A DNA stretch of 64,000 nucleotides, from positions 33,034,224-33,098,223 of the forward strand of contig JACDQD010000003.1 in the NCBI GenBank assembly GCA_019843655.1, given 5' to 3'. The notes under the pieces were generated by a model that worked only from the letters and a program-made list of their open reading frames with translations, did not search any database and was not told where the DNA came from. The position numbers and the translations under genes were made by a program. The DNA is from Lethocerus indicus. Its lineage: Eukaryota > Arthropoda > Insecta > Hemiptera > Belostomatidae. This document shows, one piece after another, positions 1-15,128 of this stretch. How positions within the stretch are numbered: position 1 is the stretch's first letter; every line of letters starts with the position of its first letter.

Positions 1-1949
1 AGGCACAATCCCCGGTTGGAAGTGGATTGCCGGGACTCCCGGCGTTCTATTTGCAACTGGGGAGGTGCTAATGCATGCATGAACCCCGGCTACATTTTTA
101 ATGCCTTCCATTTTGCCGGAGGCAACGGCGCCCTTTAGCCCCCCTCCTCCCGCCCCTCCCTCTTCGTGCCATTGTTAAGACGGATGAAATTAAAATGAAT
201 AGCGCGCCCCGAGAGAAGAAGACGACGACGGGTTCGAATAAACTTTGCGAGGCCGACGGCAGTTTTCCTTGTCGAAAGGGGAGGGGGGGCAGACCAGAGG
301 TGGAATCCAAGTTCGAAGGGTTGGGCCGAGGAGGATATTATAGCGCCTCCCTCCCTTAATAATCCCTCTTCCTGTTAACAGGAAATTCCGAATTCCCTCT
401 GGAAATATATTTCAAACTGGGGAATGGGGGTATTTCCTGCCGAGGGGAATTGGTTCTTTTAAAATTGGGCCAAACAAACGTTTATTGCCAATAAGGTGTT
501 GTACTTCTATTTTGCTCTACCGGCCCGCCACATTTCGGATTTATCGGTGACTTCTTAGCGGGCTCGGTGATTTAGGCGGTGATTCCTCTCCCCCGGGTTT
601 TCTAACAGGATAGTACCTGTGCGACAAATGTGACCAAGACGCGGAAAGACGGACATTTATATATCACGTTTCTGCTCTGTGCGACTAACTATTGTTCCGA
701 ATTTGCAATTTAATTGAAAGCTTATCTATCTACTACAGGGGTTCGATCAGTTGCTTCTTACCCCGAACCAGAACCTCCGCTCTCATTATATATGTGCGTC
801 CGGCCACTTTGTCCCCGGATCGATCCCCTCTGGTTGACCGACTGTTCATTCAGTTGCAAATTGGAATTGATTACCGGCGACTCTCGGATAGTTCCATGGA
901 ATTAATTATGTTTCCAAAAGGTTTAGTTCTCATTTTTTACATTGTATCTTAACCCGCCGAAATAATGTTGGCTAAACTGCAAACGTCGAATTTGTTTTTC
1001 ACTACCTTTGTTTGTGCCTCAGCATAAAATTATAATAGATCATCACTTTTTAAATTACCCTTATGTATATCACCCAGACAAATCAAATGTAAAACTCAGA
1101 ATTAGTCTTCTCGCGAATACCGGTCTAGCATTAAAACCGTATACCATAACTCCGGAGCCCCATCGTATTTATGGTTCGTCGTATTGCGGTCGCATTGCCG
1201 TGGTTATCGTCGATAAATTATCTGGCGCGCTGCAGTGGTGGTATTGTGATCGGCCGTACACAACTGTGGTTAGATTATATTGTATGCGTGCGAGTCTCTC
1301 GCTACGTAATCATCGGCAGGTAGCGTTACACCAGACCCCCCACCCACGACTTTGAGCGATACGAAACCCTCCGGGCGAGAATCAATTCGCCCGTTCTTAC
1401 GGTTAAACTTATGCAATGTATCCAACCTGTGAATGTGCATTGCGTTTCTAGCTTCAACATTAAAAAGTCACCTTACACGGGAGCTAGAAACTCGTATGTA
1501 TGTAATAAATATTACCGATGTTGCGCCCGTCTATAGTGTCTAGCGAAATTCGGACATATGACAGCTCCCAAATTCCCAAAATCGAATCCCCTCACTGTAT
1601 AGGTGAGTCGAACAGAAAATCTTTAAGATGAATTAAGATATAAACGGGGAGAAATAAGGAATTTAAAGAGAGCGAGACTACTTAAAGGGGTTGTTAAGTG
1701 AAATCTGTCCTTAAGAGGGGGTCTTGTGCTATAAATTTTTACTGTCTCGGGAGGTAGTTGGGCCGCCGGTTTACGCGAAGAGAAATCGCCGGTTCTCAAT
1801 TCGGCAACAACCCCAAAATAAATTCATTTCGAGAGTTCTATTAAGAAAAATAAGCTGTATCTCCCGGTCGTGGATATAAAGGGCGACAAATAAGGGATTT
1901 GGAGTTGGGAGGGGGCGATTTAAAGGGATTGTTAAACGAGTTGGACGCG

Positions 1950-1952
<3 letters not shown>

Positions 1953-1981
<29 letters not shown>
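1953..1981. repeat. (GA)n microsatellite
   Basis: An uninterrupted GA dinucleotide array of about 14 units. A G16 homopolymer follows 40 nt downstream. Reading frames through it give the spurious Ser-Leu or Arg-Glu repeat proteins typical of such arrays. Confidence 0.97.
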
Positions 1982-1984
<3 letters not shown>

Positions 1985-2020
1985 GTTGTGTGGGTGGTAG
2001 GGGTGGTTGGGGGTTAGTTC

Positions 2021-2036
2021 GGGGGGGGGGGGGGGG
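2021..2036. repeat. G16 homopolymer
   Basis: Sixteen consecutive G residues on the + strand, preceded by further short G tracts from about 1,991. Such runs are prone to length error in assemblies, and the local tract pattern could form a G-quadruplex. Confidence 0.95.
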
Positions 2037-5000
2037 TAGGCTCTATCGACCGGCCGGAGCCGACCGCCACTCGGAACTCCGCTCACGGCACAATATGCAC
2101 CCGCTCGCTCCCACACACAATCCGGCCACGGCGGTTTACTGCCCCCCAAAAGGGAAAAAATAGAGGGAGAGAGGGCCACCCCTTACGCAGACCGAAAGGG
2201 TCTATTTACGGACTCTGGAGGAGGCGACACTTTATTCCTCCCAGAGAGGACTTTCGGTCACCTGAAAGGTAGGGGACGTTCTCTCGGTATCGTGCATAAA
2301 TCCAATGTATTGGCCGGGGAAGGTTTTCCGTTATTGGCCAAGCCGCCGAACGAGACCTAGATCAACCCTTCTCGATATCTCCCCTCCGTTCTAAATAACA
2401 ACCCCCCATTTTTATTCCGTGTGGCCGGATAAGAGCGGTAATTAAACCCCCTTCCCACTATAAAACAAATCGTGCGAATTGTCGTCTTTCCCCTGTAGAA
2501 GTTCTTACTTACTTAGCAAAATAATTGCGGTAAAACTCGAAGTTAAACTAAAGTCAAGTCCTAAATTAGAAAACATTTGAGCAAAAACTTCAAATATCTT
2601 AACTGTTAAATCTTAAATGTCTTGATTTAAGAACAAGTCAGCAATTTTACTTCGTAATTTTCTACCGCGCATCTGATAAAATATGTGAAGAGGAATCTCG
2701 TGTATGTAATATACCCAGTCACACGCCTAACAATATCACCTGGATCTGCCCGCGCCCCCATTGTCAGTTTTAATATAGGGAATGTATAGTTGGAGAGTGC
2801 TAGGAGTCGGTTACTCTAGCAGTGTTGTCTTTCTCCTGACGTTTAGACGTTTCGCTCAATTGTTCCTTTGAGGAAATATTTACTCTTCAGATCTGTATAT
2901 TATTAGGAAAAAAGTTGTATTAACTAAGTTATATAAATATCGCGCGTTGGGGTTGGAGGGATGATTGTCAGTCTATGCCCGGCTATTTCAATTCACAATT
3001 AATAGTGTTTTTATTCTGTATTTTTGTTTCAACTCTTTGTTTCATTGTGAACTGTTTCGATTGTTGTGGTTGGAGTGGGGGGGGGGGTTTGTCCCGTTAT
3101 TGTGGATGTCACTGAACCGATCGAGGGCTCTGTTCCGCTCCGGGAATTGCGACCGTTCTGCCTGCCGTCCATTTATACGGCGACAATTCATTGTTTTATT
3201 TATAAATTGGGGCTTCGCCGGGAGATAGGGCGTTTTTCGATAGAATTTTTACCGATAAAAAAAATATACGAACAAATCGTCTATCGGTCGGGGGGGGGGT
3301 CTATTTATGGAGCTGGCGTTGAGATCTTAATGTGTTGCGGCGTATAGCGAACAGAATTTTGGCGGTGAACGTTCGATGGGACCGGCCATTGTGGATTTTA
3401 ATTAGGGAAAACCTTTTTTTTTTTTATTACGCCGTATACTCGGTGAACCCTCGCGCCGGGTGATTAATGGCGGTGGCCGGGGCCGGCGGGAGGATTCATT
3501 CCGTTATTGCCGCTGTCACTGGTGGAACTCGCTTTTCTCTCGCCGGGGACCACCTGGCGCTGCAATATCAGGAAGCCCCGCCATATTTATGGCATTTGTT
3601 ACGGGAATCTGGTAGTCCATTTTAATTATGAATAAAATAAACGACAATATACGCTGAGTAAGAATTCGGTGTAAGTCCTTGTTGGAGTTTAAAAAAAAGT
3701 TTTATTACGACATTTTCTGTGATGAACGGAAACTTCTTTCGCCACACGCCTTCTATGTTTTTCTTGATACAAGTTTAATATTGTCGATATATGGTAAAAG
3801 CAATATTGCGTCGCGCCTACGCGAACAAGTTATGATTGATGACGGTATTCATTAGTACGGCGCGGTTATTTTAAAATCCGTGCGATGCAGTTGTTTACTC
3901 GGACCGAAAAAAAAGTGCAAATTAAATTCTGCCGAAGACCATAACGGAGGGCCGTTATTAAAAAATAGGTTTATTAAACGTGAAAAAGAATTTAATAAAG
4001 GCCGCGGGCCTTAATACGAACCTATTTGGATTCCAAATGACCGTTGTCCTAATGGGTAGGCAATTATATTAATTGACCCCGGACTGTCGTAATGAATTTG
4101 TTTCGGTCGCCTTTTATTATGAAGTGCAATTAAATAAACTACTCTGTTTATTTATTGACCCGGGCCTCTTGAAAAATTGAACGGAATTATAACGCGGTGC
4201 TAAGGGGGGGAGGGGGCAGAGAAGAAAAAAGTAACAGAAATGTAAAAAATTGTTAAATTAACGAAATTAGTTGTCCTCTTTGGGTGTCATTAGGTCTTCA
4301 AATACAGTTGAAAATTAGTAATTTGTTTGTTAGTGATAGTTGTAATCTATTGTCAAGGAGCCTTATCAGCAATTTGTAACTTCGTTTCTGTAAATTTAGA
4401 GTCTTCCGTGTCAGTCTTTTGCCCAAGTGTGCAGTCCCAAGTACCTGCACTTGATTTTCAATATTCTACAGTTCTTCCGAAGGTAAAAGTTTTTGTCAAT
4501 TGAATTATAATGCTTAATTTCCCGGACCGGCTTTCTGTGTGACCCAAATCATGAAGCCGGAGAAAAATTCCCCGCCGTTGGTGTCATTACAAAATTGATT
4601 GCAGTTAATCGCGCACGAGATAATGCCTAAACGATTCGATCGTTTAAGGTGAAACGAAACAAAGGTCCGAGTGATAATTATCGTTGCGGGCGGTCGGGGG
4701 CCGGAGCAGGAGGCGGCAATTGTGTGCTTCGGTTTGATGTGCTTGATTTATGGCCCCGTACTTCAAGCTCGGGGAAGTGAGAGTAGGCCCCCACTATGAC
4801 GAATACCGTTCGCTTCCAATATATATCCGCGGGCCCCGCCGGCTCATATCTTGGGCGTCCCACAGCCCCAACCGAAATAAAACCCCCCGCCCGCTCCCCC
4901 ACCCCGCCTTGAAAAACGACCCTCCCTACCGGCACCCCTATTTATCCGATCTTATTAACGAGGTTGGATACCGAATTTGTAACCTTCCCCTCCTGTCGAA

Positions 5001-8000
5001 CATATCGAACGTGGGGACGGCAGTGTGTCGCTGGATGATGTATATCTGCGGTGGCGTAAACGACGGTCGTCTTTTATTATGCCCGCCTTTCATGTTAAAT
5101 AATGAAATATTCGCGTAAAATAGTGAGTTGTCACCGACCATTACCGGAGGACTTTTGAATGAATATTCGGATGATATATTGTTTTTCAATCAGTCTGGAG
5201 TACTATAAACTATCTCCCAAAATCAAAATTAATTACGATGTAATATTCTCAAATTGAATTTCTCTAGTCGGCTGAGTAGTATTCCCGAAACCACTGAAAC
5301 TATCTTTTTTAATTTACCTATGAAATAGTTGCACTTTGCCTTCAGATTGCTGTTCTCGAGTCTAGGGGGTGAGAAGGCCAAGAAACGAACGCGAACAGTT
5401 GAATTAAATATCCAGCCAAATATTTGAAACTTCGAAAAAGTCCAGTTAGTTTATTTTCGACTCAATCCGACAGTGTTTATATTCGTTTTGAAAAGTTGTT
5501 TGACAGAAGAGCGGTTTTTCGAGTACATAAAGGATTTTTTTTTTAAATTTGTTTTATCATTGTATTCTGTTTGTTGAACGTACCTCAAAAAAGGACCGCT
5601 TCCAGACGTATGCCAAGAGATGACTTTTAGAGTTTATTTTGACCCGAAGAATACATTGCCGATGTTCTCCGGGAGAGAGGTGAATAAATTTCTTCGTGCG
5701 AAATCCTATTTAAATTTATATCGGTGTTTATCGCGAATTATTTTTGCCTGTTGCGAATTAATCTCGGGTTAAATTATATAGATTTTTTTTCCACCTAGGC
5801 CGTTTTTAATACAGCGCGGCCGACTCTGCCGAAACTGCCGACGTATCGCTTAGGCGAGCGTTGTTTACGAAAGGTATTGTGTAGTCAGCTGGGGCCCGGG
5901 GCTTTGTGGATGGAAACTGGAGGACGCCTGCGGATATTCGTCGACTGATTTTCAGCCATCGCCGTCCGAAATGTGTCTAGTCGGCCAGATTCGAGTCCGA
6001 TTCGCGATTAACATTATTGAGGTCGTGCCCGTTCGGCCACGACAGGGCTCCCTCCTCGATTTCTAGTTTTGAGAAGTTTCGACGCTTTAAAATGTCGATT
6101 GCGTAAACTCTGTCTCGCGAATGAAATATAATTAAATAAAATCGATGTCCTTTCGGTGACAGTCCGTCGGGAAGCGATGATAAGGGTCTGCCGTCTATTA
6201 TTTGGTAGTTAAAAGGTCGACTCGTTCTATCTACCTGATAACGCTCGAGCAATGGTCCCAATGTAAACTACAGTAAAATATAATCAAGAAAGTACAATCA
6301 CCAAGGGAGCTCTCTGTTAAATTTATGTAGTTCTCTCGCCGTGAAGTTTGGCAGTAAATGAATACGTTTACTGTTACGCGGTCGTCGTGCCAGGTCTTCG
6401 ATGTGAATTTCATCGCTTCTGTTTTACTGAGTCTTTTATGGGACGTTAGAAAGTGCTCAGTGTTGTAGAAAGACCGGTAATCCATAATGCGGTACCCACA
6501 TACTCTAATTCCGATTTTCCCACAATCCATATGCATGTATGGAGAGTGGCGTTGGCAGAGCATTAAGGACGCCCCTCCCCCCGAAAGTTACTACCCGGTG
6601 CCCTGGAGTTTTATTGTTATGGGCAAGGTGTAAACCCGAAATGCGTATTTTATGGAGTGCTTATCGATCCCCGAACGGTCGTCTCGGCTGAACCCTACGC
6701 CGCACCCCCAATCCTGTATACACTAATCGATTTAATATTTCCTCATTATTATTAACCGCCCCGAAAATAACCCGACGAAATGAATTTTAAATATACGATC
6801 GTTATCCTCCCGCCTTTCGCCCGGATTGTGGATAATTTTCCGTTTTTGATGAAAATATTGTTCCGATCCTAATCGTGAAACGGCACGAGACGTTCGGAGT
6901 GGGGTTCTTATTTCCTATAAATGATGATCGTTGTCGCTGTTTCGGATTTCGGTCGATTCCAATGCTGGAAGGTCCTATTGTTGAAATGTTGGAAGATTTT
7001 TTTACCTACTCTTTTTTTTTTTAATGGGGCTACCGTACGCGTTGAAAGATGGCCCGATACCAGGGCCACGTGCCCCTTGAATTATGCAGTCGTCGCGGGA
7101 TGATGAATCTTGTTTTGCCGCCGGCCGGCCGGATCCCCTTATGTGAAATTCATTCCCCGGACTGATTTAAGCAATCCGGTCCCAAATTAAAATACAAAAT
7201 GAAAGCGCGTGGAAGTGAATATTTGTCAAACCCGACGTCCCCCGGCTATAAGCGAATCGTTTCTCGAGTGGCGTCCCGGGTTTAAATTGGAGCCGTAATG
7301 CCCCGGGATCGATGTTATAACGACCGTAGACGCATTAATATTAGAATAAGTCGGTCCCGAGTTGAACGTTTTTATGAGCGCCCATTCGTCAGATTAGACG
7401 CTAAATCACCGAGTCGGAGGCGGGTTGAATTTACAACGCTCCACAGCGGCTTAGCGGTGGACCACGTATTTAATAAAGCATTCACGACTGAAATCCCTGT
7501 TGATGAATTCGAGTTCACCCGGCCCGGTTGAGCGGCCGGAGAACGCGGTTATAAAATCATTACCGTATATCGAACGCCGTTAATAATTGTTCGAATTACC
7601 GTTTCATATTCCAATTGATTATACATTCGCGATATTAAACAGACAAGCGATCGGTTTTGCAATCGGCCGGGGTTTAATATAGTTGGGTCGAGTGCCGAGG
7701 AATGGCGACGCGTCGGAAACGAGAGTATTTGGCCGCGCCGATTTCGGTTAACTGTTGGGAGAAGTTGGCTTTCGAATCCGTAATGGCGGCGGCCCCATGG
7801 AACTGGAACTCTCGGCTGATGGAATCGGAACTTGGATTGGGGAGGGAGGAAGTGTTCCTGCGGTGGTCAGCCGCTCGGAGTGCGGCACCAGAACAGTTAA
7901 CTGTTTGACGAAGGTCCGGTACCACAACACGTTACAAAACGGATCCGATTCCCGGTTATTTACTCGATTGAAATAGTAGTGTCGAGGAGTAATATAAATA

Positions 8001-8042
8001 ATATTTAAAAAGTAGAGGAGAATATGATCGCAACAACAGATT

Positions 8043-8254
8043 TTATCGCGAGCACATAATTTTTTTTATTGTCAACTGTTCAATCAGCGAAATTGATGTT
8101 AAAGTAACGCCAGTAACAAATAGAGCATAACGGAGGAGAAAACCCACTGGCTTTCCCCCTTTTTTTAAAATTATAATTATTTATTTTTCTGTTTTCCCGG
8201 TATATTTAGATCATCCGGCCACAGGTTGCACGTACAGGTTAATGAACGGAAAAC
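8043..8254 (+). repeat. Dispersed repeat, copy A
   Basis: This stretch aligns by eye, in the same orientation, with 15,129-15,312. Shared blocks occur in the same order: TTATCGC at the start, a T-run followed by TAT-GTCAA, ATGTT-AAGTAAC, the core CGGAGGAGAAA, TTCCCCC followed by a T-run, TTAATTATTT-like AT sequence, then ATCA--C-GGCCAC. The copies differ by many substitutions and by insertions, for example about 11 nt extra before the core in copy A. There is no open frame, poly-A tail, terminal inverted repeat or Pol III B box that I can see. It is either an old transposable element copy or a duplicated conserved non-coding element. Confidence 0.6.
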
Positions 8255-11200
8255 TCTTTTTGAATACCTGTTTAGTGGAATGCGAGGGGTTAGAATACCG
8301 TGTTCGTTCTGTCCACAACGCGAAATCTATGGTAAAATGGTTTTGTTTTGACCCCGTTTTTATTCTCTTACTCTTCCGGTTATTGAATTAGTTTTGTCTG
8401 CGAATTGTATTTAACGCGGGGGCGGCAGATTTTTCATTTTATGCGAAGCTGGTCAAATTCGGTTTCATCTCCAGTTTTGAAACTTGCCACTCTGACACTC
8501 GTTAACTCGATTATCCCGATTTGCGTCATTCCAGCCTCCTGAAGTTAAGCTCACGGTCCGAACCCGTTAGCGTTGTCAGCTCTCTCCCTCTCTCTCGCCG
8601 CGGAAACTTTATTCTCTCGAATTTTTAAATACAACTCTGTACTTCACTGCACTATTAAAAAGTATCGTTGGGCCCAGCGAATAGGACCCAATGTTGCTTC
8701 GGAGAAATTGTCCTTTATCCTTGTACCTGCTCTGTGGGGATCCCCCTTCAGTGTCAAAACGGAGTCTATATACGCGATTAGAAAAATACGAGAGACCTTC
8801 ACATAATGTGAAGGGTCGCTGGGCTAACTACCGCCCTCGTCATCCCCTCTTGAAAGGTCATGACTGTAAAGGGCGCCATTTACTCTGAGGCGGTGACCGT
8901 CCCCAAAAGTACACGTCACTGAGAACACATTCCGTCTGATATATACATCCTTTCCTATACAAAACATGACATTTCGACCATTCTACCGGTTACAACCGGA
9001 GTTGAATACAGGGCGAGATCCAGTTTCCTAGCCTTACCAATCCAGGTCTCGATACCATCTTATATCGCTTTAATTAAATACGAATAATTATTACATCGTT
9101 CCTCGAATTGGATAATCGTTAGCCGGAACGTTTATCACGAGTCGAAGCTCTGTTTTCTCAGAATTACAAACACGAATACTGAAATGGAAGCTCTCACATT
9201 TATTATGTTTATTAGGTTCTCTCATTTCCATAATAGGTGCGCTTCTTGCCCGCCTTATTTGGTTAATTAAACAATCCAAACGTTATACTGTATCGACTCT
9301 ATTATCTGCTAATTAGGTAAAGAAACTAGGACAGGTGTCTAAAATCAAGCGAATGTCTGGTCGCGGCAAAATGCAGTAAATTATCGTCCATATTGAGAGT
9401 TTTCCCTCTTGCAAACGCTGTGCCGTGTTTTTCGAGGAATATGGGCAGGAAAATAAATAAATAAAAAAAAATATGGGCGCCAGTTGAGGCGGTATAAAAC
9501 TGGCGCGGAATGAATGGACATTGGGGGGCCGGTGCTAATTATAATTAATGAAGCTTGTTTTCGCAAAATCGAAGGTTGCGAGGTGGGCACATACTTGTCG
9601 GCGACCCACTCGCCCGTTTTTGATCCGACCGACGTTCATATTTATTTTCCGACATTTTAATTTAGATGAAATATTTCTCGCCCCTGGGGGAGAGCTTTTT
9701 TGCAGGCACGAAATAATAAAAGCCGCCCGCTTTTTATTTCGAAACTTTTTTTTATCGCTGTTGTGTTTTTTGTAATAACGGATTAATAAGCTCACTTTTC
9801 CTTTAGTTTTAATTTAGAATACATTTATTAACTCTGTGTTTATTTTCTACTGCGCTAGATGAAATAGGTAAAATATGTGCCGTGTAATTTATAAAATAAG
9901 AAATGAAGTATCGCTTTCAGTAGTATGAGGATTCGTCGGGAAGTTTCTCCTTTATACAGGAAGTTTATTATTTTGTCGATTGAGAACACGCCTTATCTCC
10001 ATCCGTTTCATATTACTTCTTAGTTTTTATCACCATAGAAAAATATAACAAATTTCACTCCCCAATCGCCCATCATCCTAATCCAATGGTTCAAACCCAG
10101 TTGTAATAATCATGTCTCTTCGTATTTTGTATTACTTATGTTATTTACCGTTAGAAAATGAAAAATAATTAAGCCCAAAAAGAGGATATATTTATTTTTT
10201 AGGCGAATAAATAAATATAAATTGAAGTTGGATTCATTGTAGAATGGCTCTTGGTTTATTATCGGTGCAGGCCACATCCTGGGGCCGCGCTCCATCGCCG
10301 TTTCCTTCCACGATATCTTTCCACAACTTCCGCTCGCGTTTTCCCGTCTCACTTTCCATCAGAACAAACTTCTTTTTGTACCCGCGAAAACCCCATTTGA
10401 GGCACTTTTTCTTTATACATATTTCTCGTCCTTTTTTTACACGTATCGGGATTGAAATGATACGAGGCGTGAATTGAGTTCCTTATTCTTCGGCGTGGTC
10501 TGAAAGTCGTTACATCTCTGTTGAAAGAATATTAACTGGGGACATAACTGTTGCATATCCTATACATATTGATTTGTTCTTTCATAATATATAACTTCCT
10601 CCTTTATTGTAACCGAACTGGGCTTGATGATGGAATTGGTAACAGTGCGGGAAATAGTTTCGAATAGAAAAACGTTTTGTAAGTTAGAAATTAAATTGTG
10701 AATGTATAGGGAAACATAAGTTCCTCTGTGCTTTGTCCAGTCCTGCCTCGTTACTTAGAATCAACAGGAAATAATGTGAAAAACTCGTATCATAGAATTA
10801 GGAGATAGTGAAGTTAAATTGTAGCCATTATGAATGAAAGCGGTAATAAAGTTTGACCCGAGGTATATCGTGACGCCGTTTTATTTATTTCCTTTTCTTC
10901 TTCTTTTTCTTCTTTATTTTTTTTGAGGGCGTGTTTTGAATATAAAATCGAATCGAGGTTGGGGCCGAGGGGGGGCCCCGATAATAAGTATCTTAAAAGT
11001 TCTTCGATAACGAGGTTATTTATGAAAGGGGGGGCGAGAACTCGCCCAAATAACTTGTTACTTAAGTTCGAACTCGATGCAAAGTGCCGGCCTGGTTGTG
11101 GAGGCGGCGGGGGACGGGGGCGCATTCGTAATAGGTCTTACGGAGGCAGATAAGGTTCGTTAAGAATTAACGATGCCGAATATCGGGCGGAGGAGGGGAA

Positions 11201-14200
11201 AAAAATGAGGTCTTTTTCTCGGGCAATGAGGAAGGAGCGCAGTGGAGAATTAAGCGAGGGATCTTGAGACATTTTTTCGTAATCCTGGGGTCGCAGCGAC
11301 GACCCGATTTTTTATTGTAATATATCTGTTAAGTCTAATGACAGATTTGTGCTGTGAAATATCCAGGGTGTGAGTGAAACGCGTGAAACCAATTTCACCC
11401 AAGTGCCAAGCTCTTATCGGAGAAATCGTGTCGTAGAATCGTTTACTCTCTTTTCCGTGCTAGTGAAACCGTTCCCCGTGTCCTCATCGCTGTTCTTTCT
11501 TCTTATCCACCCTTTAAAAAAAGGTCTAAGCAAATGAACATATCTAATATATTTATTCGACATATTTATAAAAAACAAAGCATATAGAATGAATGTTATA
11601 CTGAATTCCACACGGCATTCTTGGAAATCGTCGCTTGGGATATATATTATGATTCGATTTGATGAATTTTATGAAATAACTTTTGGATTGGAATCTCCGG
11701 ATGCGAACGATGTTGTGTCTCCTAGTGGAACTTCATAGTAAGCCGTAAATCCATGTCGGTTTCAATATGGCTTTGTAAGTCTGTTGGCTGGATTCGATTT
11801 TGATGTCTGTTTCAGTAATCGCCGAAATTTACGGTTTGTTTATTCTTTTGACCGGGGTATGGGGGATTAGTATATAAAACAAACCGAAATGTCTAGAAAG
11901 GAGAGAGAATATAGAAGAGGTAACTTCTGTAATTGGTGTTATTAGTGACTAAAGAAAGGAGGGTAGTAGCCCCGGGGATTTTGCGAATTTACAATTTGCA
12001 AACTTACAATCCTCGCTAACCGGTAACTTATTATTGAACGCGGAAACGGCGTTTTGAGAATCTGCGCTCGCCCGACACTTTAAACTTTATTTTCCTTCTG
12101 CCCCATCCTTTCAAGAATATAGTTCAACCCCGACGGCCTGTATAATAAATAATTCATGCATAGATTCTACCCGAGTGGTTCTCTCGCATTTTCCGTCACT
12201 TTATTCAAATTGTTGCTTTCACTTCCAGAGTGAGCCTCTCCTCTCCCCGCGTTTCGGAATAAGAATTGTTTCCGGGAGTTAAATCTGTGTAGTAGTGCCC
12301 CGAGAGTAAGTTATTTCCTCTTAACTAGTTCTATGGGAAATCTATCGAGTTCTCTAAGTTTCCTGACTGAGACTATGGATTTCCAACTGTTTGTTTGGGT
12401 TCGGAAAGGGAAAGAATTAAATTTCCTATTCTTGCAGTAGTATCAATACCCACATTTTATCTTTAACTCTCTTAGATTATTGTACCGACTTTCTAAATTA
12501 TGTACGATTTATTATTAGTACTTATACGTTTTAATAATAAAAAATAGGATATTAATTTCAAAATCTTTCGAATATTCTTTATCGGTTTACAAGTTACATT
12601 TAAATTTCTTCTGTTTGTACATTGTTGTAATAAGAGAACGCAGCTCGTTACAACCCTACTCTGAAATCGTGCAAGCACGAATTTCATTTGATCTTTCAGA
12701 TCTTTGTTAAGGTAGCTCATTTTCCTTTTTAAATTCATTAATCGGCTTTTGGAGGACGTAAAGATGAAGGTTTTCAGACCTAATCCTATTTGTTTGAGTG
12801 CGATTACGTCGGAAAATGTGTAGCTCTCTCGTTGAGTTATTTTACTTTGTAATTGAATTTCGTCTGTTTTAAGGTTCCGTGTTGATTTTTGAATCGACTA
12901 TTTTTCAAATGCCTGGGTTTTTTAAATTCGATCTAACTATTGGATTCTGTTAACGTCGTAAATTTAGGCAGCATTTCGTAAGATGAAAGTTTTTAATTCT
13001 ATGTTTCGAGTAATGATTGAATACAGTGTAGACTGAATTATAATTGTTTTCTTCAAATTACTAACGTTTGTATTTCTGAACGGGTTATTTCTCTGGATGA
13101 ACTGTTTATCGCGGCCGATAACGTTTACTGCTTCGAGGAAGTGGACGGACGTCATTGTACAGTACAATATTACTCATCGTCGGATTTAAGTTAGACGTAT
13201 ATAAGTATTGTTAGCGGAATTATTTCCAAGTCTTAAGACAAATGACTGAATAAAGTCGGACTAGTAGCGCGTTTGTAGAGGCTGAAAATGCTCGAATTGG
13301 CGACTGTTTGGACCGAAAGTAAGATTTTTTGTTCAAGAGACCGGATGTACGCCTGTAGTTTTCCTGAGGTTGTCGGCTCTGGTTTGGGTTCGTCCGGGGT
13401 TCTTGACCTTTTTTGTTTCGCGGCCGTCCCCGCTTTGATGGGCCGATGAAGGCTACTACGGCCGTTTTCCTACCCGCCCGAGTGCTGCGTGCAAGACGTT
13501 TGCTTGAAACCGAAAAATACACAATAAAAAAAATATATAAACGGCTCTCCGAGAGCCAATTTTGTCGGTGACCCGGAAGAATACCGCCAACCAAGTCCTT
13601 CAAGATCAACCTTCGAAGTCCTTAAGACGATTCTTGAATGAGTTACGAATCTGTATCATCGGGTCGGTCCCCTGAACAATTAAACTACGCAAATTATAAA
13701 TACTTTTTTAAAATACCTACAGAAGATCTTATGCAGTATAATGTTGCGCAGTATAATTATGCGTACCGCATTTTTGTGCACAGTTTTGGTTTAATAATGG
13801 GTAAATTTACAATAATAAACATAATAAAACTGTGAAGGAATAAGAGCTTTTGTAATTCCGCTTCAGTTAGTCGTTCTCCAGGAGCTTGTTCAGATCATTT
13901 TTACACGGGCACCGATTGTTCGAAATTCATTTCTAGCCGGTTCGGTAAATTACAATATTGTTTTCCCAGTTCTCGACATTCGTCATACCGGAATTGGAAC
14001 TTGGATAATCCGCCGGTCCGGTCGCCTTTCATAAATGAGTCCGGGCTACTACAAAACCGGGAACGCGTTCGAAGGAATTCGTTTAATTAATTGGAGCCAG
14101 GAGTTGGTACAGAATACGGCGCCTTTTCATTAGGCCCGGTCGCGAATTCGCTTATTATTAGAGGGGTTCGGTTGTTGGCGGGCCGTATTAGGCGTTTGCG

Positions 14201-15128
14201 GGAGCGGTCAGATTGAATTGGTTCCCCCCTAAGTGCGCGACCACCAGCGCGAAAGCCTCGCGCCCCACCGCCCTAGGCCCGTTGTGTGTCATCCGTTTCG
14301 ATAATCCGTTGTGTGGCCCCCGCACCTCGGAGTCAAATTGGCCTGTATTACTATATTAGACGGTCCGGACCGGGCGTATAATTTAACGCGCCGCGGAGAG
14401 CGATGGGTACAGGTGATGCGAATCGAATTGCCCAATACCGCGCGGGTGTATCGATTGGAATTGGTTTGGAGGGGATGGTTGGGATGGCGGAGGGGTGCCG
14501 GGTCCGACCGTGATTTGTTACCGCCCCCGCTATATCATCGGCCTAATGGCCACCGGTTAAGTCCTCCGCCCCGCCCCCCCTCTCTTATCACAATTGCATT
14601 ATGCAATTCCTAGCATCCTGTTTGGTACAGTCTGTTTTCTTTCGCCCTACCGGTTGCATTTCCGACCTTGGTCCGATTAATAAAACCTAAGGTAGTCGCG
14701 AGTAAAATCATTTACCTTTCGCTAAAAGCATATGAAACGTTCTTATTATACAAGGAACCGAGCTTTCAACAAAACCTGCTGTTACTTCCGTGTTCGTAAT
14801 TCTGTTATGTGCGCAATTTTATCGTAAAAATTATCCAATAGTAGTGCGAGTCCAATTATCCTGTATACCGGCTCTCGGCTTATTTTTATTCCTAAAAAAT
14901 GAATCCTCGTCTTTAAATATGATGGGTTAAACGGACGTTTTGCTATGCCGAGTGACGGTCGAAAATAAAAATCCCAACATTTAAAGTAAATAAAGGTTTT
15001 CGCTGTAGCGGGTAGACTGAGAGATGTCTTCTAAATTAATAACTCCACACAAATGCGCCCGTGTATTTGTAGTGAATAGATCTTTTCTCTTAGATTTGTT
15101 TAGGTTCAGTTTAATCAATTGCCTAAAA

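Noticed and set aside
1590..1607. TATAG|GTGAGT as a ratchet site
   Set aside because: The donor is excellent but there is no adequate pyrimidine tract before the AG.
2244..2272. Minus-strand CCTTTCAG|GTGACC as a ratchet site
   Set aside because: The tract is modest and the donor lacks G at +5. It stands alone on that strand.
13220..13609. 129-codon minus-strand frame containing KRGRPRNKK, resembling an AT-hook
   Set aside because: A single short basic motif in an otherwise featureless frame, with no splice or promoter context. Chance is more likely.
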